Source: Sphagnum compactum (Eukaryota > Bryophyta > Sphagnopsida > Sphagnales). From it: a stretch of 64,000 nt of DNA. The stretch is from the NCBI GenBank assembly GCA_965153455.1, contig OZ234494.1:16740001-16804000 (forward strand). Reading direction: 5' to 3'. Both the position numbers and the translations under genes were made by a program. The notes under the pieces were generated by a model, which did not search any database, was not told the DNA's origin, and saw only the letters and a program-made list of their open reading frames with translations. Below, piece after piece: positions 11,201-22,110 of this stretch. The stretch's first letter is position 1, and each line of letters opens with the position of its first letter.

Positions 11201-14200
11201 GAAACAGCAGAGACCCAGAGCTGGTCAATTAACCCTCTATAGACATGACAAACTTCACTCTACCAAGTTGTAGTTTCATAGTTTTCCCTCCACCCTCATC
11301 CTTACAGGTTCATTTCCTTTTTCCCCTCTTTTTTCTGGTTATTTTGCGGTTTTTCTACACTTTTTGGTGGTGTTGCCTCTGTCCCTATTCTTGTTTGTGT
11401 GCTAGCCAGCATTGTGCTACTTAACGGAAACTGAGTCCATAGTTAGTGTCTTACACCAACCTTTACCTGCTGGCAGGAGTTGGTTGGTCTGTGACCACAA
11501 TGCATGTTTATTGTTGGTAGTCACTGCACTAGTGAGAGACTAGCTATGTTTATAGCTTGGTTTCAACTTCCCTTTGAGGATTTGCAACTGAAATTGTATG
11601 AGGGTTTCAACTTATGTCCCTCAGATTTGGAGATTATGCCTGTATGTCAAGTAAGAGCAGTGCAACATTGCTAAGACCAACTCTTTGCTCGTTGTTCATT
11701 TGCAGAAGTTGAAAAACCCAGCCTTGTTGCCAGTGGATATTGATGGGCTAAAAGAGGCTTTATCAGGTCTGATAGTTCCATCTCAAAAGGTTGCCTTTGG
11801 CATAAAAAGGTAATTTGCCTTCATTTCACTTGCACTCCCTTATCCTGCTGTACATGTGACATGATGTTTTGGTGCAAAATAATTCACTGCTGTCTGAAAA
11901 ATGTTTTGTTGTCTGGAGAAATATTTGCCTTAACTTCCTATCAGGGCATCTTTTGTGCAGATTAGTCCTCTCAGAAGATCCAGCCCTGGCTATGGCATTT
12001 TCTGTTGCCCGGCGGTCAGCAGCTGTGCCAGTGCTACTGGTGAATGGAACATACCGCTCATCAAACCGGGTCTACCTTGACTCTCTGATTCTCCAAGGGC
12101 AATTACAGCGCATCAGTGGCTCCGGTTCTATTGCAGGTTACCAAACTGTGTATCCTCTGTACTTCGTTAGATATGAATCACTGGTAACTTAATGAAAGAA
12201 AACCCTAAATCTGGACATCTACCTCCTTCTCTTCCTTGAACCCTAAGCATTTTGTCTCCCATTGACTCTACTGGTTCTCAGTTTATCCAATGGTTGTAGA
12301 CTTTGGTTGATGGAACTGAATGAGTATTGTTGAGTACTGAATGAGTACTGAATGAGTACTGAATGAGAATATGGCTGTTGCAGCTCTGAATGCTGCGGGA
12401 CGGATGACATTGGAGGTACCGATCTTCTGGTTTATTCGATCAGATGGAGAGCCCTTGCTCATTGACAAACATTATATGGCAAAGGCACTCCCTGATATGG
12501 TTTTTGTTGTCCAATCAAATGAGCACAAGTGGGAGAGCCACTTGCAATGCAACAGCAGAGTCATCTACTGGGACCTAAAGTAAGGCCATGTATGAAAGAT
12601 TGATTCTCTAGAGTTGCACGGTTTTTCACTTACATTTTTTCATATTCTTGTAATACTGATCAGTGCTTCTCCAATTTGGTCAGCCAACCATTGAAACAAG
12701 CTGTTGCAGCAGTGGCAGAGCACTTGGCAGGTTTGGTGCCCACGCAGGTCACCTACAGTCATGCTCACCAAAACAGTGCCCAGGTCTGTGAGTATGATGC
12801 CTTCAGCTTCTTTTTTCGAATCTTGTAAATCACCCTCCCCCTCAGGTCTTTCATTTTTACATCTGGCATGTTGGATGAAGTCATCAGGGATGTTATGGTA
12901 GGCAGTCAATGTCACACATGTTGCTGTTGAAGGTCCCTGAACATGTGTATGACCATCCCTGTCTGTTCAACCTGCTTCTTGATTCTGTATTGTTGTCCTG
13001 TTTTCTCTTTTTTCTTTAGGCTGGGGCTTCCTCTTTTTCATGCTTTCTATTGGTTGTTGGTTTTTCATCAGAATTGAAATATCTATTAACCTGTTCATCT
13101 CTAGATTCTTTTCAGGTTGACTGCAATTGAAAGTATTGAGAAATTCTCGATACTTACAAAGATATTTTTCATCTGGCAGTGTAGATAGCTTGTCCACTTT
13201 GTAATTTTTAGGTGCTCTTGCTGCTTCACCTGAAAAGCCAGTAAGGATCTTGTCTATCTGAGCTTTGTCGTCAAGTATGAAATGACAGGTTTTTGTTCTA
13301 CCTCTACAGCCCGTTTGTTATATCAATTGCACTTACAATACTGGTCTAACTTTGAAGCAGCCTGGTGGTTTGCATGATGGCTGCAGGACTGGATGTGGGT
13401 GACTGGATCACACATTGGTTCCTGCACTGCAAAAGGTTGGGAAGTCTCAGCATTCCAAAGTGACACAGTGGCACGAAGCTACCTTGTCACAACATTGGAT
13501 GAATCTATCGAGACTGTGAATGCTGGAATCAACCTTCTGGCAAAAGAGGGAACATGTATCCTTCCCAAGATTTGAAGTGCAGATGATCCTTGTTTTCCAT
13601 ATTCTAAGTCCCTTATGTGCTTATTTATTTCTCGAAGTCTCAGTGAATGCTACTTGTTCCCTCAGTTGACTTCTTAACCCTGTGATAGTTGCACAAACAT
13701 ATGGAGTCATGAAAGCACATAAAGCTAAGCTGCTACGACATTACCAAAGTGTCATCACCCTATGGAAGCGGGTATGTATCTTTTCAGCAGCCTATCCATT
13801 GATAGAGTTACTCATTTTAACTCATGCTGATTGCCTATTCTCAGCTTATAGCAGAGATGCCTCAACATTATTGCGCATGCATGTTGAGAATAAGAGTGGA
13901 TTGCAGGCAAAGAATTGAAAGAGCTTGTGGGGAACCTGACAATGCTGTGCCTCCTGTGCAGGTGGCAGGTTTGGCAGAGGACTTACGGTACGGTGAAATG
14001 GTGAAGCTAATGACTTACCTTGAAAGGGATGCAAAAGAGTCAGTCCTTTGCTTCCCTATGCTTCTTTCCCTCATTCTTGCATCATGTTTTGCAATCCTTT
14101 TACCAGTATAAAGCAAGAGTCACAATTTTAATGTGATCTTTGGCAAGACTAGTCCCTCTTTAAGGTTTGGTTTTTCCGAAGACCCAAGGCAACAGACTTG

Positions 14201-14455
14201 ATCTAATCAGAATGTGTATGTTTTTGTTATCTGAGTTTGTCTAGTCACTGAAACTTTCTTGTGTGTTCTTGTTTGTGCAGCTTTTATTTAGAGGTGAATG
14301 AGACAGTGGCTGCATTGCACCCAATACGATGTACAAAGCAACACAGATTAGAGATACCAATTGACTTGACACAAGGCGTGGCAGGTGTCACAGTGATTGC
14401 AGTTGTTCTGTGGATGTTGCTCCGACGTAGGAGAGTGAAGCCCAAGATCAACTAA
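5292..14455 (+). CDS. SPOT1-like (DUF7906) type I membrane protein, 26 exons, 952 aa
   Basis: Exons: 5292-5342, 5815-5938, 6225-6290, 6473-6574, 6765-6933, 7375-7473, 7716-7865, 8089-8128, 8292-8352, 8622-8630, 8740-8822, 9088-9186, 9353-9465, 9624-9754, 10049-10119, 10313-10421, 10688-10827, 10985-11146, 11706-11809, 11961-12136, 12384-12579, 12684-12783, 13387-13555, 13689-13771, 13962-14038, 14281-14455. The lengths sum to 2859 nt and phase is kept throughout. Residues 1-21 form a signal peptide. SVLSLFNMK lies near 37, VGFDGEG at 106-112, and a membrane span at about 930-942 is followed by an Arg-rich tail ending KPKIN, giving a type I topology in the secretory pathway. From memory it matches the family of Arabidopsis At5g58100, linked to pollen exine patterning, and At3g28720; biochemical function is unknown. 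Length is close to that of At5g58100 (about 945 residues). Weak donors at 5939 and 14039 are the least secure borders. Confidence 0.85.
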
Positions 14456-15248
14456 TGCCCACTTTTGCACCAGCTGTAACTGTCGTTCAATCAATTATTG
14501 TTCAAACTTCGACATACACAAGTGCCTGCATTGTCATTAGTGTGTGCATTCACTGCAACGCACTTCTCCTTTTAATATTTAATTCCAGATTTTGTTGCCA
14601 AGATTTCTTATGTGTGAGTGATGGGCATATAACAATCTTTGTGTTCAACGTAGCATTAAGAGTCAGGATCCCAAACCAACCATCCTATGAAAATTTCCAA
14701 CCATTTGAGAGCATTCAATGAATTGGGTCCAATTTCAAATTGTATGCCAATCTGTGGGAATTGTACTCAAAACACACAACAGGTACATTTGCTTTAGATT
14801 TCTTCCACTTAATGGATGTGCTTGCTTAGATTTTATTTTCATGTTTTGCCCATGTTCATTGTTTCCTAATGAAGCACAGCTAAGGTCCATTTCCTCCTTT
14901 TCTAACTAGCAGAAGTATTTTATTGTTGTACATGTTTTTTGCAGTCATTTTGCACACAATGTTTGTTTTATGCTTTTGCGGACATTGACTTCACTCTTAG
15001 CAAATGTCTTCTTAGAATTGATTTCACACAATTTTGTACTTACTAAACCAAGCATTTGGAGATATATATACATATGTATTATGAGAAGCAAAAGCAGATG
15101 CTTATTTTGTCAAAATGGGACGTTTGGTTGCTAGCACAATTATTGGCATAACACATCCATAAATTTACTGCAAGGAAATTAGTACATAATATTGCAGGTC
15201 CGACAAAAGTTGATCATGAAAATTGAGTACTGGAAGTATAAGTATTTA
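14456..15248. other. Convergent intergenic region, 3' UTRs
   Basis: The plus-strand DUF7906 gene and the minus-strand glycosyltransferase A both end here. The stretch becomes AT-rich from about 14900 and has no recognisable coding frame. Both 3' untranslated regions should lie in it, but polyadenylation sites cannot be fixed by eye. Confidence 0.5.
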
Positions 15249-18185
15249 TCAAGAACATGTCGAAGTTAAGGAAGTCATGGAATTGAGTTCATCAACAAAA
15301 ATATCCAAGTTTGCTTTTGATGATCCACCATGTGCATGTGCAGCTGCCATTGACTTACTAAGTTTTTCCACATTCTTCTTGAGGAAATGGGCTGTTTCCA
15401 CATCCTCCATGAGAAGAGCAGCAATTCGCTTCACTTCATCTTGTCCAACAATTTCTTCAAATTCACCCGTCGTCTTCTGAACAGGAATAGCAATGTTTAG
15501 TATGTCAACACAAAGTCGACAATTCATCATTTGTTCCCCATAATTGGGCCATGCAATCATTGGTACACCCATGGCAATACCTTCCATGATAGAATTCCAT
15601 CCACAATGGGTTAGAAATCCTTTGACAGCCGGGTGCGCAAGGATCTGGAGCTGTGGGGCCCAAGAAGAATACACCAAACCCCTATGTTTTGTCCTCTCAA
15701 TGAAACCTTCAGGAAGCAGTTTTGCAACATCAATAATCGTCCCGTTTTCACAGTGCTTAAGGACTCTAACAACCCAAAGGAAATGCACCCGACTAGATTC
15801 AAGTCCATGAGCAATTTCACTCATTTGTTCCTTCCCTTGCGCAGTTATTGTCCCAAAACATATGTACAAAACTGACTCCCTTCCTTGTTTACTCAACCAT
15901 TGCAAACACTCATTGTCATTGTCCTCTACAGCTTGTGGTTTTTCTCGTGCAGAAGCTTGGCTGCCAATCTCTTCAGCAAGAGGCCCAATTGTCAATATTC
16001 TTCTAGGCACCTGCAAGAAACCCCCAGCCGTCCATAATCATCCCTTGTGAGAATCTTGACACTCTGATTGGCTATCAGGTTGCTAAACCCTAAAAAACCC
16101 ACAACCTTCAACCTCCATTTCATGATCTACTAGTTAGCATGAGGTACTGGACCCTAGGCACTCATTGGCCCAATGATTTTGTAACCCTTCACTGCTTGGC
16201 TGAAGATTTCATAACTACTCTCTGCATGGATGAAAAGGGGCAGCTTCTTCTGGCCATGTACTCCAGAGAGGTTGATGAGAATTTTGGCCTCTCTGAAATC
16301 ATAGGCCAGAAGAAGCTACCTCCCATAGCATGGCTGTTCCTATTGACCTCCTAAAATAGGCAGGCCAGGGCAACATTCCCGTAGGCTCTTAAAATTTTAG
16401 GTAGGTCAGTAGCTAAAAGTAGATAAAGAGGTAGGTAGAAACCTGCCATAGTAGCTAGGTCAGTAGCTAAAAAGGTAACTGAAGGGGTAGGTAGCAACCT
16501 GCAATAATGAGGTCAGTAGCTAAAAAGGTAACTAAAGAGGTAGGTAGCAACTCTACCTACCGAATATGGTAATGTAATCGCCACCTTTCGCCTGACTAGG
16601 TACGACAGGGCTATAGCTCTAATGCTTGGAGACTCTTGGAGGAGGAGCAGGCGCATGGCACTAGCCTTCTAGGGCTGGAGCTTTGATGCTTGGAGAAATC
16701 TTGGAGGAGGAGAAGGACGAGCTTGGCAAGCATCGCATGGCCCCATTAGTTTGTACTTCAGAGGTTGTTGATAATTTTTCTCTCACAGTTTTTCCTCTAG
16801 AAGAAATCATCAAGAGGTGCAATGGGAGCAGGGAAGCCTAGAATATTGGGGCATTGGTTACTGTAGCTGAAGCTCTCCTCTCTAAGAGGTTCTTGATCTA
16901 CAAGCAACTAGTCTACTAGATTGACAGTGGAATTGGAATTTCGATTAAGCACCTGATTTCTTCCAGTTTTGTAGTAGTTGTTATTGCTGTGAAGCTCCTG
17001 CAGCAGTATATAATCTTGTAGTCCTACGATGATGCTAGATTCAAGCTCGTATACACTGTTCACGAGCACTCCCGCAGCTCTCCATAAGCACTCCCCCTGA
17101 TAGAGAAGGAACTCGGCAGTCTTTATATCTCCTTGCAAAGTCCTTGGCAACTCAAGGGGTGCAATCGGAGGCATGCCAGGAATGGTGTAAGGCTTTCCGC
17201 CGATAATTTTCTTTGCAGGGATGCGACCTTGGACATTCAATTCCCGCAGTGCAAACAAGAGTGAAATGAAGTGTGTCGGAGACGAAGAAAGACAGTATCT
17301 GGGTACCTTGAATTCGTCAGCTATGTCCTGCAATAAGATGATCCCAATACTATTTTCCGTCAGCTAGCTAGCTCGCTAGCTACGAGCCCTCGAGATCTCT
17401 TCTCTGATCCGCACTAGTAGCTGATCTACCCATGTCTATTTCGGTGAACTTTTTGCAGTAACAACAGAGTTGCTGATCACCCATCTTCTCTTTCTTATTA
17501 TTATTGTTTCCAACTCGAGTTTCACAAAGTAGAGATTTGAAGATCGGAACTGAAAAAACACAATTCTTTGAAGATCAGAACTGAAATAAACAGATTCTTA
17601 GTGTTGTTGGGGTATGCATGATACCTGAGTCCAGCCTAAGAAAATGTCGGAGATGATGCACAAAGGAGGGCCGAAATGCAGATCAGGACTTGGAGGAGGA
17701 GGAGCAGCAGCTGGATCGGCTGCATCAATGATGATACCTGCTGCATTGGAGTCCGACGAAGAAGAACAAGCACCCATCATGAGTCCCTTCATCAGCTCTG
17801 CAAAAGCATCTCGTCTGTTGCGTAAAGCTTCACCCAACGCTAGAAAATTGGCAGCCGTGACTTCACCATATTCCTCAGGCAAATCCAGACAAACCAGTTG
17901 GATTTTGTGGTTGCGCTGGCGGCGGGGGGCAGGATTGAGTGTCTTTGAGGAGTCTTCCGACCATCGGCGGGCTCTGTCCAGGTGAAGAGTGGTGGTGACG
18001 AAGGTGACGGATATGTCGTAATCTGCTACCAACCTCTTGGCGAAATGCTCAAAGGGACGGATATGGCCTTGTGCGGGATATGGAAAGACCACCACATGAG
18101 GAGGAGGAGGAGGAGCAGCTACTCCTTCTGCTCTGAATTCCAGGAAGCCGTGATTCCGTTTACAATCTACCGCCATTTTGATCAA
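15249..18185 (-). CDS. UDP-glycosyltransferase A (family 1, plant UGT)
   Basis: Three exons on the minus strand: 17625-18185, 16953-17327 and 15249-16010. They encode 187, 125 and 253 residues, 565 in all, slightly longer than the usual 450-520. Both introns are phase 0. HVVVFPYPAQGH supplies the catalytic His (H41), and CIISDIFLGW holds the likely partner Asp (D180). The 44-residue PSPG sugar-donor box runs from WAPQ at about 429 to Q472 and includes HCGWNS and GVPMIAWP. Such enzymes move sugar from a UDP-sugar to small molecules in the cytosol; the acceptor cannot be told from sequence. The N-terminus has a proline run and a Ser/Pro-rich insert near residues 140-167. A second in-frame Met lies at 18176. 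Intron 2 holds repeats and a hairpin. Paralogue of the gene at 37175-40084. Confidence 0.88.
16242..16317. repeat. Nested inverted repeat (hairpin) in UGT A intron 2
   Basis: Outer arms 16242-16255 and 16304-16317 are perfect 14-bp complements (agcttcttctggcc). Inner arms 16264-16271 and 16288-16295 are perfect 8-bp complements (cagagagg). The structure could fold as a two-part hairpin of about 76 nt. It may be part of a small MITE-like insertion. Confidence 0.75.
16401..16560. repeat. Tandem repeat, about 54 bp x 3, in UGT A intron 2
   Basis: The core ggtcagtagctaaaa recurs at 16404, 16458 and 16511, each followed by a gaggtaggtag-like stretch. The copies differ by a few substitutions. Nothing suggests coding. 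Confidence 0.8.
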
Positions 18186-19645
18186 CCCCCAGCAACCAAC
18201 GTCCGTGTATGTAGTACTTCCACTGTCGACAACACTCTACAGCAACAGACACTAGGATTTCTCTCTCGGAACAGTGTCGAAAAACTGCGAAAACAACTGC
18301 CTTCTTCTTCTTTCAACAGAAGTCTGGAAAAACTGCGAAAACTGGCTTCCTCTTCTTCTGCTTCCAAGAGCTGTCTCGGAAAAACTTGGAAAACTTCGGA
18401 GTTTTCCAAAACTGGACTAACTTAATTGGGAAAAAGCCTTTTCCCAAAATTATTTGTTGTTGGCAAACTTTTTCCATGGCAACTAAAAGTATGTAAATAG
18501 GGAACAATAATAATAAACATGATTATTTTTGGCTCGTCTTGAGATCTAGTTTTTAATATCCAGATCCCCTAGGCTCGGTTTTTCATTTCTTTTTTTCTTT
18601 TTCAGGAGAGGGAGGGAGGGAGGTAGGGAAATGAAACCGGCCAAGGGTTTGAGCCTTTCATGTCCTTCCTTTAGTTAGACGAGGGTCCAACACCAAAACT
18701 GGCAAATCAAGGCTAAACCTACATGTCATCATTTTGGAGGGAAAATCAATTGATTCAAGCCCCCCAAAAAAAGCTAAAAAGGAGAGCTCATGATTTGAAG
18801 AACTAAGGTGATGCAAGTCAGCTCCAACTCAAGGATTCAATTTGCTTCAAATGAGTCCAAATTGGTTCCTAAGAATTTGGACCTTGGAACCCCCATCTAA
18901 AGTGGGCCTTAGTGTAATTAATCAATACTGTTGAAATTGTGGAATATTGAAATGGAGGTAGTTGAATTGTTTTTATTCAAAAAAAGTTATGGAATATTAA
19001 AATTGAGGCTATTGAACCTTTTTTTTTCAATTCCAAAAAAATTAATTATTTCGACACAATCTGCCAATTATCGGTGGCGGGCACTGAATTACTAAATTGG
19101 TGTCTTTTATTTGGTGTTGGTAGTTGGAGGAGTGGTGAACTTGTCAAACTTTATGAAGAAGAGGAGTGTTTCTAGTTTGGCTTTTAAGAAAAGATATATG
19201 GGACCTGAGCCTAGTACCAATCAGTTCTCAGCATCACAGCCTTTTTCTCTTTCATTTCCCTTTTCTCTACTTTGTTGGATGTGTGTGTGACTGTATGTAT
19301 TAAAGGTGGTGGATTCACACAGAGGTTGTAAAGGGGGATAAACTAAAAGACTAAACAACCCTAACACTCTCATCCCATTCACACAAAAGGGGTAAAAAAC
19401 TGATTTGGCAAATGACATGGCTGGAAGTCCCAACTTGTGCACAGTTTGTGCATCTTACACCTCTTGTTAGTCTAGGGCTAGGTTTAGGTTGTGGGTGTGG
19501 ATTAGGATTTCAGGAGTAGAGTAGACTAGGCTTGATACTAATCTTAGAACATGTTAACAATTAGGCTTGTTTTTGGGGTTGTTCACTGGAAACAATAAGA
19601 ATGCTTGCACTGTCCTGATGGCTGCCTGTGTTGGACTTGGACTAG
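18186..19645. other. Upstream region of UGT A and spacer
   Basis: It holds the promoter side of UGT A. At about 18270-18410 the motif gaaaaactgcgaaaac is repeated with spacing near 49 bp (two close copies and a weaker third at about 18378), separated by cttcttctt-type stretches. From 18500 on it is AT-rich with short G/A-rich runs. No recognisable gene. Confidence 0.45.
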
Positions 19646-20055
19646 GGTGCTTGGGTTCTTCAACCCAGCAAACAAAATCCAGTGGCTGTTGTCCACTTCA
19701 TAGGGGGAGCTTTTGTGGGTGCCACTCCACAGCTAAGCTACCGTCTTTTCCTTGAGCGTCTTTGTGAGAGGTATGATTCTTTTGGTTCCTTGGCTGCTCT
19801 AAATCAAGATTCCTCCAGTGAGCAGATTGACTAGTACATGGGACTCTTTATCTCTTCTATCCTGCAGAATTTTTTTGGTTCCTGACATATAATCTGCTTT
19901 TGTCTGCTAGCAGAGGTTTTATTGTTATTGCAACCCCATTTGCAAGTGGATTTGATCACCTTCGAATTGCTGATGAGACACAGTTCAAGTTTGATCGCTG
20001 CATACGATCACTTCGTGATGATCTTGTCAACCAACACAGCACGTTTGGACACTCT
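19646..20055 (+). pseudogene. DUF1350 (alpha/beta-hydrolase-like) gene fragment
   Basis: Two exons join in phase: 19646-19770 (WVLQPSKQ then AVVHFIGGAFVGATPQLSYR) and 19914-20055 (GFIVIATPFASGFDHLRIAD, then QFKFDRCIRSL). Both are characteristic of the DUF1350 family, whose plant members include plastid proteins such as Arabidopsis At3g43540 (from memory). Acceptors (actag, gctagcag) and donors (gtatga, gtgagt) are present. The second exon ends TFGHS where relatives have a longer F-G-x-G-H-S elbow, so two residues seem lost. I found no N-terminal exons and no exon after 20055; downstream DNA is repetitive. A truncated, probably dead copy is the best reading, though distant exons cannot be excluded. 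Confidence 0.65.
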
Positions 20056-20329
20056 GTGAGTCTATCTTGTTTGACTCTGTCATGTCTTTCTTTGCTTCCT
20101 TTTTGGCAGACCTTGAGCAGACTATTATTCAATTATTTGCACTCTCTGTCAGAAGCTGATGAAGTCAGCAGGGGAGTGGGAATAAGCGGGTCAATTCGAC
20201 CCCTTGATTTTCAAAGGTTAAAATGCCCCCCTCACATTCCCAAGAGCTTATGATGTTGTCTCTCTTTCATGTGAGAGAGAGCATCCGGAATGGTTGGAGA
20301 CCTTGAGGAATTTTTTGCTCGAGCTGAGA

Positions 20330-20945
20330 AAAAATTTCCCACTCTGCCCAAAATTCTCAGGCAACTTGGTAACAATTTTCCATGTTGCTTGAGATGTTGG
20401 GCAGTATAATAAAATTCAACCATCATAATCTGCCCAAAATTAGTGGGCAACATTAATAAATAAAAATTCAAAACTGCTTGATTTTGTTCTCGGGCATCAG
20501 GATTTTTGGAGAGTGACCAAAACGTTTGGGCAGAAATGAAAATTTAAAAAAAACCTATAACATCTGTTGGAAGGTTCCAAAACTGCCCAAATGTTTCCAT
20601 CATCAGGACTTTCCAGAGTGCAAAATTTTGGGCAGAATTGAATTGTTTTCAACCTTTGTGATCTGCCCAAAATTATCGGGCAACATAAAATGGGTTAGTT
20701 TACTCCTTATATTTACTTGAAGGTCCTGAACTGAACTTGATTGTGAGAATTACTTTTGCATGGGGAATGCCCATTGGGAATGCAGTAAACTTTGGGCAGA
20801 ATTTTGGGCAGAATTGGATTGTTTTCAACCTTTGTAATATGCCCAAAATTCTGAAACTGCCCAAATCATTTTGAGCATCCAAAGTGCCCAATTTTTGGGG
20901 CAGAATGAAAAAAAAATCCTATGTTTCCTCAAGCTGCCCAAACAT
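20330..20945. repeat. Cluster of TTTTGGGCAG / CTGCCCAAAA motifs in both orientations
   Basis: At least ten copies of a 9-10-bp motif lie within about 600 bp, some as TTTGGGCAG and some as its complement, for example near 20345, 20431, 20525, 20584, 20629, 20661, 20793, 20808, 20838, 20857 and 20935. Longer stretches also repeat: gttttcaacctttg occurs near 20644 and 20819. It looks like degenerate satellite or the remains of nested inverted elements. Confidence 0.75.
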
Positions 20946-21170
20946 TTTGCATAATTTGGAAAGCCCCTCAATTTTAATGGTTACGAAGGTGGGTTTAATT
21001 AACCCAATCACACTATTTTTATCTCTCACATTTGTGTTAACATCACAGGAGTTAGTTAACTCCACAGGGGTTAGTTAACTCCTTTATATTTACTCCAAGC
21101 TCCTGAACTGAACTTTGGAGGTGAGAAATACTTTTGCATGGTGAACGGCCATTGGGAACACAGTGAACCA
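20694..21170. repeat. Direct repeat pair, about 95 bp
   Basis: The stretch from about 20694 to 20790 is repeated with many substitutions at about 21073-21170. Shared pieces in order are tatatttact, tcctgaactgaact, acttttgcatgg and ggccattggga-like bases. It overlaps the GGGCAG motif cluster. Confidence 0.75.
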
Positions 21171-21366
21171 TACTTTACCACAGGTTGCAGTAGGCTGAGA
21201 TAAGAAAGTTGCCTATAATGAACAGACCCTGGAATCAAACCTAGGTGCTCATGTGTGTGTTACATTATGAAGCATTATTGACCATGGTGGACCTCAAAAA
21301 TGGGTAGTGCAATAATGCTCGTGCAATACCACCAACATAGGTATTGCAAAATTCTTCACCCAAAAT

Positions 21367-21498
21367 ATTCTAAGGCATGTGAACAAAGAAACAATCTCGT
21401 CCACCATCTTCTGTCCAGCTAACTTCCCCAACATTCTAAGGCATGTGAACAAAGAAACAATCTCATCCACCATCTTCTGTCCAGGTAACTTCCCCAAC
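21367..21498. repeat. Tandem repeat, 66 bp x 2
   Basis: Two nearly identical 66-bp units begin with attctaaggcatg at 21367 and 21433. The period is 22 codons, so the minus strand stays open and reads QKMVDEIVSLFTCLR twice. Divergence is very low compared with surrounding repeats. Confidence 0.85.
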
Positions 21499-21783
21499 AT
21501 CATGGTTGTTGTCATTTCACCATGCCCAATGAGACAGTAGACAAGTTAAGTACCTATTACAAGAAAGTTACAATTAGAAAACCAACTGACCAAGAAACTC
21601 AACAATCACAAAGTAGAATATTTCAACACTTGAGCACACCTTTCTCTCTTTTCATGCACAAGATCAAGAAAGTATGAAAAACCTTAGATGTATCAGGTGA
21701 TGCCATTGCATCCTAAATGAAACATGATAAATGTTTTACATTGCCAATAGAAGACAAAATGAAACATTAGTTGTTAATAAGGG

Positions 21784-22110
21784 GTGTGTCACTCCTTGAC
21801 CTTGCCATTTACATTGAAAAGTATCTTAAGGCGAAAGAAGAATTATGGAAATTCAAATGTTTCACCATGCAAAAATATAATCTTCAAAACAATCCTCCAA
21901 AAGAAACCAAAATCCTTCAAGACATCACAATTCTATAACTAATCTCAAGTTTCAACACAAGCCAAACTATCATCTTTCAAACATCCTTGTATGAAAATAG
22001 ACCTACTACCTAGGGGCCAAAATCCCTTAAGCTACCATACTCTATAATGAGTCTTAACACAATACCTTTGCCTCGCTCGGTAGGCAAGGCCAACAAAGTA
22101 TTGAAGAGGT
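21784..22110 (-). repeat. Dispersed repeat, copy 1 (inverse of 43440-43762)
   Basis: The reverse complement of this stretch matches 43440-43762 over its whole length with scattered substitutions and small indels. Shared blocks include gtagcttaagggattt, cccctaggtagt, gaaacttgagattagtt, ccataattcttctttcgcc-like bases and a terminal gtgacacac. It is a member of an unnamed repeat family, with no coding frame seen. Confidence 0.8.

Noticed and set aside
15544-15875. Plus-strand frames over UGT A exon 3
   Set aside because: They are antisense shadows of the PSPG-containing exon on the minus strand.
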